A stretch of 34,511 nucleotides of DNA from IMG/VR virus record IMGVR_UViG_3300009183_000032, positions 1 to 34,511 of that record; one strand, 5' to 3'. The position numbers and the translations under genes are program-made. This document shows, one piece after another, positions 1 to 7,568 of this stretch. Source of the stretch: a virus. The notes under the pieces are model-generated. The model was not told where the DNA came from and did no database searches. It saw nothing but the letters and a program-made list of their open reading frames with translations. Within the stretch, counting starts at the first letter, position 1, and every line of letters begins with the position of its first letter.

Positions 1-123
1 GCCTACTGTGTTGTAGGTAGCATTTTTAGCCATTGTCAAACCATCTAAGTCGATTTTGTTGGCAATAGCAGCAACTGCTGGTTTCAAAACACGATCAGAG
101 AACATATCCAAGCTCAAAGCTAA
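1..123. repeat. Terminal direct repeat, left copy (assembly overlap of a circular genome)
   Basis: These 123 bases are identical to the last 123 bases of the window. The repeat lies inside the major capsid gene and contains no control sequence. It is best read as the overlap left when a circular or circularly permuted genome was assembled as a linear contig, not as a biological terminal repeat. Confidence 0.95.
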
Positions 124-399
124 ATCTTGAGTTGTGAATTGTGTATCCACATGGAACTGAGTTGAAAGGGTTACAGGAACTGAAGTTTCGTTGAAATCTT
201 CAACATTCAATGCAGGGCCTGTTGTTCCAATGAAACGACCAGGTCTGCGAACATTGACTGTGTTACCAATTTTTGCGCCAACTACGGCAAATTGGTCATC
301 ATAGTTACGATCTACTTCAGAAGTGAAAGTTAATTCGTTCTCCAATACCATCAACGCTTCGTTGGTGATCTTGGAAATAGTTAATAAAGTATTGCTCAT
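1..399 (-). CDS. Major capsid protein, P22 coat-like (N-terminal part; cut by the window edge)
   Basis: The first 133 codons of the coat gene, running off the left edge. ATG at 397-399 follows an AAAGGAAAA ribosome site. The protein opens MSNTLLTISKITNEALMVLE and continues through a GNTVNVRRPGRF segment, the usual start of P22 coat-like proteins, which build the icosahedral shell in an HK97-type fold. Joined across the 123-base overlap with 33558-34511 it gives one uninterrupted 409-residue protein, close to P22 coat (430). It lies just downstream of the scaffold gene, as in P22. The break is a product of linearisation, not a mutation. The family call rests on recognised sequence and gene order. 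Confidence 0.9.
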   Translation of the reverse strand, partial: MSNTLLTISKITNEALMVLENELTFTSEVDRNYDDQFAVVGAKIGNTVNVRRPGRFIGTTGPALNVEDFNETSVPVTLSTQFHVDTQFTTQDLALSLDMFSDRVLKPAVAAIANKIDLDGLTMAKNATYNTVG

Positions 400-428
400 T
401 TTCTTTTTCCTTTAAAGAAATTAGGGTT

Positions 429-1385
429 TTACCTGATCTTCCCTGCTTTTCGAGCTGCTTTCCACGCTTGAAACGAACCATGAAACTCACCATCTGAGCC
501 TATTGGGTTCTCCATTGCGCTTCCAGTAGCCCTAATCGGACTGAGAGGAGCTGGTGCTTTAGACTTCTGAACAACAGGCTTACTTCTAACGGCAGTTTCT
601 TCAGCAATCTCTTGCTTTTCAAACCGAGCCTCCAATTTCCCAATTTCTCTAAGCGCTTTTGCCATCGGTAATGCTTGAAACCTTTCAGCTTCTTCTCCAT
701 CTAGACTAGCCAAATGGTAAAGAATCTCAGGCCCAACATCAGACTCAATAATGGCATCTCTCACTTCGTTGCTTACAACAACTTGAGTAGAATTCACTAT
801 TTCATCAAAATCAGCTAGATTTGGCTTCGCTTTTTGAAGTTTCTCAGACCAAGTCTTTAGGACTATTTGTCTTTCTTCTTCAGCTTTACGATTTAAATCC
901 TGCTGATCCCTGTCATACAACGCTTTCTCTGCTGACCATTCCGCTAATGCCTTTGCATATTCAAAAGCATCATCAAACTGATCTGCCCTAGGTTCTCTAC
1001 CAATCGGACTCTCATCAGCTTTTGGCTGTGGAGGTTGCCGATCTATATATTCCCTAAGTTTGGCTTCCAGCTGCTCCCTTTGCTCACGCTCTTTAGCAGC
1101 ATTTTCTTCTGCTAATTTGCGAGCCTTAGTTAGCTCTGAAAACCGCTTTTCGAGTTTAGGATTTTGTTTCCGTTCCTCTGTTGCCTTACCTTCAGTTTCT
1201 GAATCCTGTTCACTCTCACCTTCTTCTGCTACTGGCTCTGATTCAGGAGTTTCCTCAACTGCTTCAGCCTCAGTAGGAGCTTCATCGGTAGCTAAACCAA
1301 GCCGATTCATATTCCATTCGGTTAAATTTTCGCTAGTGACTACATTACTAGCCTGTTTTTCTTCTAATACTTGTGCTTCTGCCAT
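429..1385 (-). CDS. Capsid scaffolding protein
   Basis: A 318-residue, highly charged protein between portal and coat genes, the position and size of P22 scaffold (303 residues). Residues about 30-75 are very acidic and rich in Glu, about 75-115 form a likely coiled coil (repeated KLEKRF/KARKLAEE/LEAKLRE), and residues 300-318 form a basic tail (FQAWKAARKAGKIR) of the kind that contacts coat subunits in P22. A KAPAPLSPI stretch before the tail is typical of these scaffolds. It would direct procapsid assembly and then leave the shell. ATG follows GAGGAAAA. Role is inferred from context and composition; family similarity is good. Confidence 0.85.
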   Translation of the reverse strand: MAEAQVLEEKQASNVVTSENLTEWNMNRLGLATDEAPTEAEAVEETPESEPVAEEGESEQDSETEGKATEERKQNPKLEKRFSELTKARKLAEENAAKEREQREQLEAKLREYIDRQPPQPKADESPIGREPRADQFDDAFEYAKALAEWSAEKALYDRDQQDLNRKAEEERQIVLKTWSEKLQKAKPNLADFDEIVNSTQVVVSNEVRDAIIESDVGPEILYHLASLDGEEAERFQALPMAKALREIGKLEARFEKQEIAEETAVRSKPVVQKSKAPAPLSPIRATGSAMENPIGSDGEFHGSFQAWKAARKAGKIR

Positions 1386-1471
1386 GAGTTTTCCTCAAGA
1401 TTTTGCCCAATGAATCCATTGGTAGATTTACAACAATTCTTTTTTACCACTAAATTCTGTGTAAAACAATA

Positions 1472-1714
1472 TTATTGCTTATCGTTTAATTCTTTTAAAA
1501 GGGCATCCATAGCGCCTCTTTTGCCAAGTTTAATCTTTAGCATTGCATATTTAGGATGGTTTTTAATCCGATCAAACTGCTCATCATCCATCTTCTTAGC
1601 TCTAGCTTTGCGCTCCAATTCCTCATCGCTCATTGGCTTTTTGCCAGCTTTTTCAGCCAACTTCTTTTCCATGTATTCTTCACGATTTTCTGATGTAACT
1701 GTTTCAATAGCCAT
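1472..1714 (-). CDS. Small charged protein between portal and scaffold, unknown function
   Basis: An 80-residue hydrophilic, mostly helical protein rich in Lys, Glu and Asp, with no cysteine and no membrane segment. Its ATG overlaps the portal stop codon (TAATG), so it is translationally coupled to portal. I do not recognise a family. Its place in the head operon suggests a part in assembly, but nothing in the sequence shows one. About 85 non-coding bases separate it from scaffold. Confidence 0.75.
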   Translation of the reverse strand: MAIETVTSENREEYMEKKLAEKAGKKPMSDEELERKARAKKMDDEQFDRIKNHPKYAMLKIKLGKRGAMDALLKELNDKQ

Positions 1715-3906
1715 TATTGGACTCCTGGTTGCATTGGTTGTTGGGGTTGTTGAACTGGCATAGGCTGTGGAGGAGGTTGCATCAAAGGATTCTGTCCTTG
1801 GTCTATATCCTGTGCAGCTTGTGTAGCAAAGGCATATTGCTCCTCATTTCTACGATCCAGCTCCGCTTTAATAGCTGAAGTATCCAAATTGGCAATAAGC
1901 ATCTTAACAATCGCATCAATTTCAGTCTTGTTTTGGCTTGTAATTGAGCGAGTATTTTGGTCATTGACCTTAACTTCTGCCATTGTTTCAGTATTGTGCG
2001 CTCTAGCAGTAACATCCATGAGCTTACGAGCTGTAGCTGCTCTTTCCTTAGTTTCAGTAACAGTTTGACCATATTTGAGATCCATTCCCATAGCCTGCAT
2101 TTGCTGTTGCAACTGCTGGATCATCTGTTTGGACTGAGCCAACTGCATCTGAACTTGTGGAGGAATGTCTGATTTCTCATCAATTTGAGCTAATGGATTA
2201 GATGCTGCCATGCGATCCGCAATAATATCAGCGCCAGGGAAGTCCATATTACGGAAAATTAGATCTCCAGCAGTCTGCATAAGGTTAGGATCAGCAGCAA
2301 GCAAGGTCATCATTGCTTCTACTGCTTCGCCACGCTTAGTTGCAAAGCCAGGGCCTGTATCCATTACTACATCATAGCGACCAACTGATACATCATTGAG
2401 GATCTTTTCAACCCCTTCTTCAGTCGTAACTCTTTGATTTAGTGTAATAATTTCAGGCTTTTCATCAGCTCCAATGATCCGCATTACTCGCTCTGTATCG
2501 TAAATCTTAGGGATTAAATCAAGAATAATACGACCACAATAGGCAATGGAACGAGTTAGATTGTCGTAATAGTGGAAATTGACCATATCGACTTGTTGTT
2601 GCTGACCAGCAATCGCTTTGCCTGACATATTGCCTTGTGGCAACTGGCTTGGATCATAGATGCCAACAACAGTCATCAAGTCGTTAGACATTCCTTGAGT
2701 TGCTGTAACAATGCCAGCAGGAGGAGGTTCAGGCTGTAAACGCTGTGGAGCTGGAGCTGTTCTACCTTCTGTATCAGTTTGCTTGTAGCGCAAAACAGGC
2801 ATCGCTTTGATATTAGCCTGCGCCCACTCATTCTCATGGCCTTCATCTTGACCTTCAGCCATTACCCATTTAGCTTTAGGAGCAAGGGCTACGGACTCGG
2901 TTAAAGCTGTAGTCCAGTAGTTATACATACGCTGTGGATCTTTAGCCATGCGAACCAAGCCAAACTTCTTGTGCTTTGCATCAATAATGCAAGATTGACC
3001 ATAAACAGGAATTACTGGAATGTATTTGCCAGCCCAATCCCTTTCCTCAAGGATCTCCATTGCTGTGAGCTTGCACCATTTGATCTGCTTCCTGTAGGTA
3101 TCTCGCTTCTCAATAATTTCAATGCCTGCATCTGTTAAAACTTGAGCATCAGGCAATTCATCTTCAAATACGCTTGTGCCATCCGATAAAAGGACTAGCT
3201 TTGCAGGAGTGCGAACTGTGTAGAAATACTCGGCAATCCGAACATCTTCTTTAGTAACCCATTCGGAATCAGAATCTCCTGTTCCTCTGCCTGTAAAACC
3301 TTGACCATCATTCTTGCCAGGATACATTGCTCTAAAGGTTTTTTTGCTCACTACAGTAGTGATTAGGCAGCGCTCTGCATCCGAGCCATCAGGAAGCTGT
3401 GAATTAGGATCGAAATAGACTGTAAATGGATTATCAATCGGTCTAATGTAGATTTCCTGCTCAAATGAATCAGGAGAAATATAGTCTGTCATTACCCTAA
3501 AGTAACCCCAACCCATCTTAACTGCGTATTCTGAGGCTGTATCGTAAGCCACATCAGCAGAGGATTGATATTCAATATGACGGCAAACACCACTCAAAAT
3601 ATCGGCTAATTTGGCATCAGCTTCATTGTTCATGCCTTGGACTTTGATCCTAGGTCTTTGTTGCCTGATTTGATTGCAGATCTGACGAACATAGGCATCA
3701 ACCTTGTTAATCGTTAAGCAAGGTCTAGATTCAAGCACTCGGCTGTTTTGCACATCTACAGGCCATTGATCTCCAGCGCAAAAGCGAACATCGTCTAAAG
3801 CCTCAGCTCTATTGTTGGAATCTACATCATTACAAAGGTTTAAAAACTTCTTTGCATCATTGATTCTAGTATCTTCGCTTGAATCTTGATCCTGATAATC
3901 TGCCAT
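1714..3906 (-). CDS. Portal protein, P22-like
   Basis: A 730-residue protein, close to P22 portal (725). It forms the ring at the unique head vertex through which DNA is packaged and ejected. The N-terminal part carries the family signature (CAGDQWP, then RPCLTINKVDAYVRQICNQI and RQQRPRIKV). Near the C-terminus is a Gln-rich helix (QMIQQLQQQMQAMG), a candidate barrel helix, and the end is Pro/Gln-rich. The start chosen is the ATG at 3904-3906, two bases after the terminase stop, with GGGAG upstream; an in-frame TTG at 3921 is a weaker alternative. It directly follows the large terminase, its packaging partner. Confidence 0.93.
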   Translation of the reverse strand: MADYQDQDSSEDTRINDAKKFLNLCNDVDSNNRAEALDDVRFCAGDQWPVDVQNSRVLESRPCLTINKVDAYVRQICNQIRQQRPRIKVQGMNNEADAKLADILSGVCRHIEYQSSADVAYDTASEYAVKMGWGYFRVMTDYISPDSFEQEIYIRPIDNPFTVYFDPNSQLPDGSDAERCLITTVVSKKTFRAMYPGKNDGQGFTGRGTGDSDSEWVTKEDVRIAEYFYTVRTPAKLVLLSDGTSVFEDELPDAQVLTDAGIEIIEKRDTYRKQIKWCKLTAMEILEERDWAGKYIPVIPVYGQSCIIDAKHKKFGLVRMAKDPQRMYNYWTTALTESVALAPKAKWVMAEGQDEGHENEWAQANIKAMPVLRYKQTDTEGRTAPAPQRLQPEPPPAGIVTATQGMSNDLMTVVGIYDPSQLPQGNMSGKAIAGQQQQVDMVNFHYYDNLTRSIAYCGRIILDLIPKIYDTERVMRIIGADEKPEIITLNQRVTTEEGVEKILNDVSVGRYDVVMDTGPGFATKRGEAVEAMMTLLAADPNLMQTAGDLIFRNMDFPGADIIADRMAASNPLAQIDEKSDIPPQVQMQLAQSKQMIQQLQQQMQAMGMDLKYGQTVTETKERAATARKLMDVTARAHNTETMAEVKVNDQNTRSITSQNKTEIDAIVKMLIANLDTSAIKAELDRRNEEQYAFATQAAQDIDQGQNPLMQPPPQPMPVQQPQQPMQPGVQ

Positions 3907-3908
3907 AT

Positions 3909-5195
3909 TTAGCCCATCCAACTCCCTGCTGGAGCGTAAGTTTGTTTAACTGGTTGCCGTTTCTTAGGTTCATTTACCATCAAACCTATATAGCGCCAAG
4001 CATCAGCGCCATGCGAATAGATGTCATGTAACGGCTTTTGACTGAAAGTCCCATGCTCATCAACATCATAGCGATAATGTCTTAGGCAGTTTAAACCTTC
4101 TTCTGTATTTTTTCTATCAAAATAACAACGATTAAATATAGTTCTTGCAGCATTGATTGAGTCGGTTACTGGAACTCGGTCTAAGATCTGCACTTTCATG
4201 CCAGTTGCTCTAACTATTTCCTCAATGGATTTGCCTGTTCCAAGTGACTTTGCAGCAGCATCATGGGGAAGCCAAACAGTATCGTAAACATAGCCAAAGG
4301 TTTGCATCAGGCTTAAATAATGCTGGATAGTCTTTTGATTGTCCTCAAAATATCTTAGAACTCGGATCTCAAAGCCTATAAATTGGATGATCCACGCTGC
4401 TGTATTATCGGCCCAACCCAAATCGAACACTATATGACAGGGTTTGGAGCTATCGTAAGGAACTGTCGTAATCCTACCTTCTAGCTCTGCCATTTCCATT
4501 TCTTTAGCAAAGATAGCCCCATCAATGGTGTTCCTTGTAGCGCCTTCCCATACATTGTTGTAAGCAGCCATATCCCTTTGTTTTAGGGATAAACGCTCTA
4601 AATTAAGGGTTTCAGGAAACCAAGGATTGTCATTCCAGTTTACTTTTACAACTATTGAGCTTTCAGGAGGGTTCTCTACAAAGCGTTTCCAAGTTTCATC
4701 TGTAGGTAATTCAGGGTTAAAACTGACCCAAATCTCTGAATCTTGCTTACGGATTGTAGGAATAAGCACATTCCAGCTATTAGCTGATACGGATTGAGCT
4801 TCCTCTACCCAACAAATATCAATGCCCTCAATGGACTTAACATTGTTTGTATTGTTCTTGATGCCTACAAAGATAAACTCTGTCCCATTTTTACCCCTAA
4901 TTGAGGTTTGTGTAATCTCATAGAAGGTTTCCATGCCCAAAGCATAGATCTGATCTGATAAGAGCTTATGAACCGAGTCTTTAATGGAGGTTTGGAACTC
5001 CCTGGCGCATAGGATACGCATGGGCTGATTAGTTCCTTTAGCTAGTAATGCTCTAGCAAAGCACCAGGACTTAGCACCGCCTCGACCACCATAGAATATT
5101 CTGTAGCGAACCTTATCAGGCTTAAATAGTGCCTCAAATTTCTTAGGAAACTTTATCCTAGAAATTGCATCTTTAATCTGCTGATCTATTTGCAT
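3909..5195 (-). CDS. terL: Terminase large subunit
   Basis: A 428-residue packaging motor. The ATPase half has a Walker A motif GGRGGAKS (residues 36-43), Walker B IDICWVEEA (125-133) and coupling motif WVSFNP (156-161). The C-terminal RNase H-like nuclease half shows Asp258 (FDLGW), Asp312 (LPHDA) and Asp398 (YSHGADAWRY) as candidate metal ligands. It resembles the PBSX/Terminase_3-6 type linked to headful packaging, which fits the circularly permuted assembly. It overlaps the small subunit gene by 23 bases and its stop lies two bases before the portal ATG. Confidence 0.95.
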   Translation of the reverse strand: MQIDQQIKDAISRIKFPKKFEALFKPDKVRYRIFYGGRGGAKSWCFARALLAKGTNQPMRILCAREFQTSIKDSVHKLLSDQIYALGMETFYEITQTSIRGKNGTEFIFVGIKNNTNNVKSIEGIDICWVEEAQSVSANSWNVLIPTIRKQDSEIWVSFNPELPTDETWKRFVENPPESSIVVKVNWNDNPWFPETLNLERLSLKQRDMAAYNNVWEGATRNTIDGAIFAKEMEMAELEGRITTVPYDSSKPCHIVFDLGWADNTAAWIIQFIGFEIRVLRYFEDNQKTIQHYLSLMQTFGYVYDTVWLPHDAAAKSLGTGKSIEEIVRATGMKVQILDRVPVTDSINAARTIFNRCYFDRKNTEEGLNCLRHYRYDVDEHGTFSQKPLHDIYSHGADAWRYIGLMVNEPKKRQPVKQTYAPAGSWMG

Positions 5196-5592
5196 TAGGC
5201 TCTACAAAGGTTATTTCCACACCTTTGAGCAAAGGAGCGCCATCAGCTCCAGTTAGTTCTTGCTTGATGCGCTCTGAATACTTCCTAGGAAATCTTGCTG
5301 CCATTGATCTAGACCATAAACCAACATTTAGCCGTTCCCCATCCTTATGCTCTACAAGGTATGCCTGAGCATGTTCTTCCCACCAAATCATCTCTCTGAC
5401 CTTGGCTTCCTCCAAGGCATGACAAAATTCATCATGTTCCTCTCTCCAACGGCACAAAGTCCTATAGGTAATGCCTAATGCGCCTGAGATCTGTTCTAAG
5501 GATTTACCCTTAGTTCCAAGCTCAATAGCCTTCTGACAGTATGACGGATCATAATCAGTTGGTCTGCCTACAGGATTTGCTGTTTCGCTCAT
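5173..5592 (-). CDS. terS: Terminase small subunit
   Basis: A 139-residue protein immediately upstream of the large subunit. The start GRPTDYDPSYC and a helix-turn-helix at about residues 30-55 (LEQISGALGITYRTLCRWREE) are typical of small terminases that recognise the packaging site. The middle is helical and likely mediates ring assembly. The C-terminus (ADGAPLLKGVEITFVEP) resembles the tail that contacts the large subunit in this family. Its ATG overlaps the preceding stop as ATGA. Strong by motif and position. Confidence 0.92.
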   Translation of the reverse strand: MSETANPVGRPTDYDPSYCQKAIELGTKGKSLEQISGALGITYRTLCRWREEHDEFCHALEEAKVREMIWWEEHAQAYLVEHKDGERLNVGLWSRSMAARFPRKYSERIKQELTGADGAPLLKGVEITFVEPNANRSAD

Positions 5593-5801
5593 TTTGGTTC
5601 TTCAGTAGCCTTTTCGCCATTCTCTACTATTTCTTGAGCTTTTGCATCTGCTTCTGCTTGCATCATTGCATGAGCCTGTGGAATAGCTTGAACTTTAATC
5701 TTTTCGATTACAGGAGCTACTAGGCTGTATTCCCCTTTAGATAGGGCAGCGATCATAAACTCTACTTCTTGGATTGATAGGTCTTTAAGCGTAATACTCA
5801 T
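5589..5801 (-). CDS. Small acidic protein upstream of terminase, unknown
   Basis: Seventy residues, predicted helical, with a hydrophobic N-terminal half (LKDLSIQEVEFMIAALSKGEY) and an Ala/Glu-rich C-terminal half. Proteins of this look are common just before terS in P22-like phages, but I know of no assigned role. It is coupled to terS by an ATGA overlap and preceded by an AGGGTATAAAA ribosome site. A structural or packaging accessory role is only inferred from position. Confidence 0.75.
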   Translation of the reverse strand: MSITLKDLSIQEVEFMIAALSKGEYSLVAPVIEKIKVQAIPQAHAMMQAEADAKAQEIVENGEKATEEPK

Positions 5802-5803
5802 TT

Positions 5804-5956
5804 TTATACCCTTTTTGGTTTAGTTTTCTTGCTTTTTGCTTCTCTTTGAACAGAATAAGCAATAGCGACTGCTTGAGCTGGTTTCTTTCCAGCAGATAGT
5901 TCTGCCTTTACATTGGATTGAAAGGCTTGTTTAGTAGTTGATTTCTTTAATGGCAT
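5804..5956 (-). CDS. Small basic phage protein (MPLKK...QAVAIAYS type)
   Basis: A 50-residue strongly basic protein. It begins MPLKKSTTKQAFQSNVKAEL and contains KKPAQAVAIAYSVQ, a pattern seen in many phages as a short protein in which a lysine-rich start leads into an Ala-rich helix (compare DUF6496-like proteins). The C-terminus is a Lys/Arg run. Its ATG overlaps the preceding stop as TAATG. No function is established; with so much positive charge, nucleic-acid binding is possible. Confidence 0.75.
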   Translation of the reverse strand: MPLKKSTTKQAFQSNVKAELSAGKKPAQAVAIAYSVQREAKSKKTKPKRV

Positions 5957-6234
5957 TAGCAGTTCCAGTTCTTTAATGATGCTTTGGCTCGCTCCGCAGG
6001 GCCTTTAGCTTTTTTAACCACTCCTTCCATCCTTGCACAAAACGATGCTTTGCGACCAGCATCAACTTTAGTCTTAGGATTTGGAGCAGGAGGCTTTAAA
6101 TTGGCATTGTTCTTAGCGTTGTATTCAGCTCTGCCTTTAGCAGTCATTCCAGCGCCTTTTTCTGTAGGATTATAGGTTTTACCCTTACCTACAGTTTTAT
6201 GCTCTATTGGCTTGTCATGTTTTTTTGTAGCCAT
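5956..6234 (-). CDS. Small basic protein, DUF6321-like
   Basis: Ninety-two residues, very basic. The C-terminal half carries the recognisable pattern GRKASFCARMEGV followed by GPAERAKASLKNWNC, and the middle has GRAEYN; this combination matches a conserved phage family that I recall as DUF6321. Function is unknown. It belongs to a run of four small basic proteins (5804-6645) read towards terminase, with its stop overlapping the next ATG. Confidence 0.8.
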   Translation of the reverse strand: MATKKHDKPIEHKTVGKGKTYNPTEKGAGMTAKGRAEYNAKNNANLKPPAPNPKTKVDAGRKASFCARMEGVVKKAKGPAERAKASLKNWNC

Positions 6235-6236
6235 GA

Positions 6237-6407
6237 TTATTTCTTTTTAGCTGTCTTTGCTGAATCTTTAAATGCTTGAGCAGTAGGAGCGCCTTTAGTG
6301 CCAGGCTTACGCATTGTTTCTACTTTCTTAGCGCCTGATGCCTTTTGTTGCTCGATCCGTTCCCTTTTTGCAGCGATATTGGCATATAGGCCAGGTTTAG
6401 TTGCCAT
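6237..6407 (-). CDS. Small basic protein (MATKPGLYANI type), unknown
   Basis: Fifty-six residues. It opens MATKPGLYANIAAKRERI and has MRKPGTKGAPTAQAFKDSA, a pattern found in short proteins of many podoviruses and of unknown role. The start is the ATG at 6405-6407, preceded by AAGGAT at the right distance; an extension six codons upstream lacks a ribosome site. It is almost entirely hydrophilic and rich in Lys, Arg and Ala. Confidence 0.78.
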   Translation of the reverse strand: MATKPGLYANIAAKRERIEQQKASGAKKVETMRKPGTKGAPTAQAFKDSAKTAKKK

Positions 6408-6645
6408 TTTTCTTATCCTTTGCAAATTTAAAATCAGATCTAGGGGTTCTTCTTGCTGGTCTTTTGGCTGCTGGCTTCTTTACAGGAGCTTTAGGCATCT
6501 CAGGCTTCATATCTTTCATGATGAATGTATGATTGATTTCAAGGTTTTCAATCGGTAATTCAACCTTTTTGACCTTATACCAGCCAAAATGACCCATGAT
6601 CTTCTCAATCAATGAGGTTTGATCAAATATTTCAATTTCCTTCAT
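6397..6645 (-). CDS. Unknown protein with basic, Pro/Lys-rich tail
   Basis: Eighty-two residues. The N-terminal half (MKEIEIFDQTSLIEKIMGHF, then GWYKVKKVELP) looks like a small folded alpha/beta domain. The C-terminal half is a basic low-complexity tail (KAPVKKPAAKRPARRTPR) suited to nucleic-acid contact. The ATG at 6643-6645 overlaps the stop of the GroES-like gene as ATGA and has AAGGAGC upstream, so the longer in-frame start is rejected. No family recognised. Confidence 0.75.
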   Translation of the reverse strand: MKEIEIFDQTSLIEKIMGHFGWYKVKKVELPIENLEINHTFIMKDMKPEMPKAPVKKPAAKRPARRTPRSDFKFAKDKKNGN

Positions 6646-6953
6646 GCTTGCTCCTTTTCGGTTATGAAACAGACATCTTGCCAACTCATTACTAAATAAC
6701 GCTCATTATCTTCAAAATATTCAAAGTATTTAAGGTATTCAGCTTCTGAATCATCGTTCATAGTGCCAAATCGAACATAAGAGCCTACAGGAATGGGCAT
6801 TTCTTGCCTGCGACCATTGATTACTTTGCCAGGGCCTACAGCTACCACAGTTCCCATATTGTCTGTTTCTTTGTTTTTAACAAAAATGACAGAGCTGAGT
6901 TCTCTAATATCAGGCTTGACTACGATTTTATCGGCTAAGGGTTTGAGCTTCAT
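6642..6953 (-). CDS. GroES-like co-chaperonin
   Basis: A 103-residue protein matching the chaperonin-10 fold. It starts MKLKPLADKIVVKPD, followed by a mobile-loop-like segment (residues 17-33) with a hydrophobic VIFV patch where GroES has IVL, then GTVVAVGPGKVINGRR and VGSYVRFG. GroES-type proteins cap GroEL; phage versions such as T4 gp31 help fold the coat protein. This one lies upstream of terminase, portal and coat genes, which fits that role. An insert of acidic and aromatic residues (about 65-90, EAEYLKYFEYFEDN) is not typical of host GroES. Its ATG overlaps the preceding stop as ATGA. Confidence 0.82.
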   Translation of the reverse strand: MKLKPLADKIVVKPDIRELSSVIFVKNKETDNMGTVVAVGPGKVINGRRQEMPIPVGSYVRFGTMNDDSEAEYLKYFEYFEDNERYLVMSWQDVCFITEKEQA

Positions 6954-7240
6954 ACCTTTTTCGGTCTGCCTTTAGGTTTAGGCTCTACCTTTGATGCTTC
7001 TTCAAGGACTTTTTTACGCTTTTCTTTGGGATCTTCTTTAGTTTCCGTAGCAATTTCGATGTCCTGAACCATAGTTTCAAATACAGGATTTGGAGGAATA
7101 GCCGAGAATTCCCCACACCATTCTGAGCTGTGCCTGTTTTGGTAAAGAGGAAACCTTCTACAAGATCCAATAAAGTCATTGTCTGTATTTAGGAAATATA
7201 TACAGGATAGACAACCATCTTTAGAATTTACAACAGCCAT
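6950..7240 (-). CDS. Cys-rich small protein with AT-hook-like tail
   Basis: Ninety-six residues. The N-terminal half holds CLSCIYF (C10, C13), a further Cys in GSCRRFP and another in WCGEF, spaced like a small metal-binding knuckle. The C-terminal half is charged and ends KPKGRPKKV, which contains the GRP core with flanking Lys/Pro of an AT-hook, a minor-groove DNA-binding motif. Such Cys-knuckle proteins are frequent in phages but unassigned. It is coupled to the GroES-like gene by ATGA. A DNA-binding role is inference from the tail. Confidence 0.75.
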   Translation of the reverse strand: MAVVNSKDGCLSCIYFLNTDNDFIGSCRRFPLYQNRHSSEWCGEFSAIPPNPVFETMVQDIEIATETKEDPKEKRKKVLEEASKVEPKPKGRPKKV

Positions 7241-7270
7241 CTAGTTCTCCGATTACTAGGTTGGTTAGAG

Positions 7271-7297
7271 ATGCCCTAGACCTTCACGCTAGGGCAT
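7271..7297. other. Perfect 9-bp stem-loop between two late genes
   Basis: ATGCCCTAG, a nine-base loop, then CTAGGGCAT. On the plus strand it is followed by TTTCGCTTTT, the shape of an intrinsic terminator facing right to left-reading genes. On the minus strand, the coding direction here, no U tract follows, so the late transcript may read through it. It could block plus-strand transcription or act as an RNA-processing or stability element between the 73-residue and Cys-rich genes. Confidence 0.6.
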
Positions 7298-7304
7298 TTC
7301 GCTT

Positions 7305-7526
7305 TTAGCAAGGGTTGCAGTCACCACGCTTATGCTCATAACAAACACCAGCAGTTTTGCCAGTATTAAATTGCTTGTCTTTGCCTGTAGCATCTTGCAT
7401 ACCCATTGCTACACCGCCAACTTTTTTCTCCATGCGCTCACCAGTTTTGTCTGAGGAAGTTGCGCCAGCAGGAGCTTTAGCACCAGTTACTGAAGGAATA
7501 CCCTTCATAGAATCCATTTTGCCCAT
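7305..7526 (-). CDS. Small Gly/Lys-rich protein with Cys-containing C-terminus, unknown
   Basis: Seventy-three residues. Low-complexity Gly/Lys/Met start, then GKTAGVCYEHKRGDCNPC with three cysteines and one histidine in the last fourteen residues, a possible single metal site. A good ribosome site (AGGAGAAAAAC) precedes the ATG. I do not recognise a family. It is the second gene of the minus-strand block and is separated from the next by the stem-loop at 7271-7297. Confidence 0.65.
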   Translation of the reverse strand: MGKMDSMKGIPSVTGAKAPAGATSSDKTGERMEKKVGGVAMGMQDATGKDKQFNTGKTAGVCYEHKRGDCNPC

Positions 7527-7568
7527 GTTTTTCTCCTATAGAAATGGGGTTTGAAACCATATTTTGCC

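Noticed and set aside
1060-1413. Plus-strand open frame opposite the scaffold gene
   Set aside because: Antisense to a well-supported gene, Ser-rich low-complexity translation, no ribosome site. Similar antisense frames at 17399-17719, 26253-26675, 27769-28131 and 30496-31062 were rejected for the same reason.
1407-1422. CCAATG-AATC-CATTGG hairpin upstream of scaffold
   Set aside because: A six-base A/T-containing stem with no U tract in the coding direction; could be chance. Not listed as a terminator.
3907-3921. TTG start for portal five codons upstream
   Set aside because: It overlaps the terminase stop, while the ATG at 3904-3906 is in the usual position just after that stop.
7271-7297. 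Minus-strand terminator between late genes
   Set aside because: No U tract follows the stem in the minus direction, and genes continue downstream in the same block.
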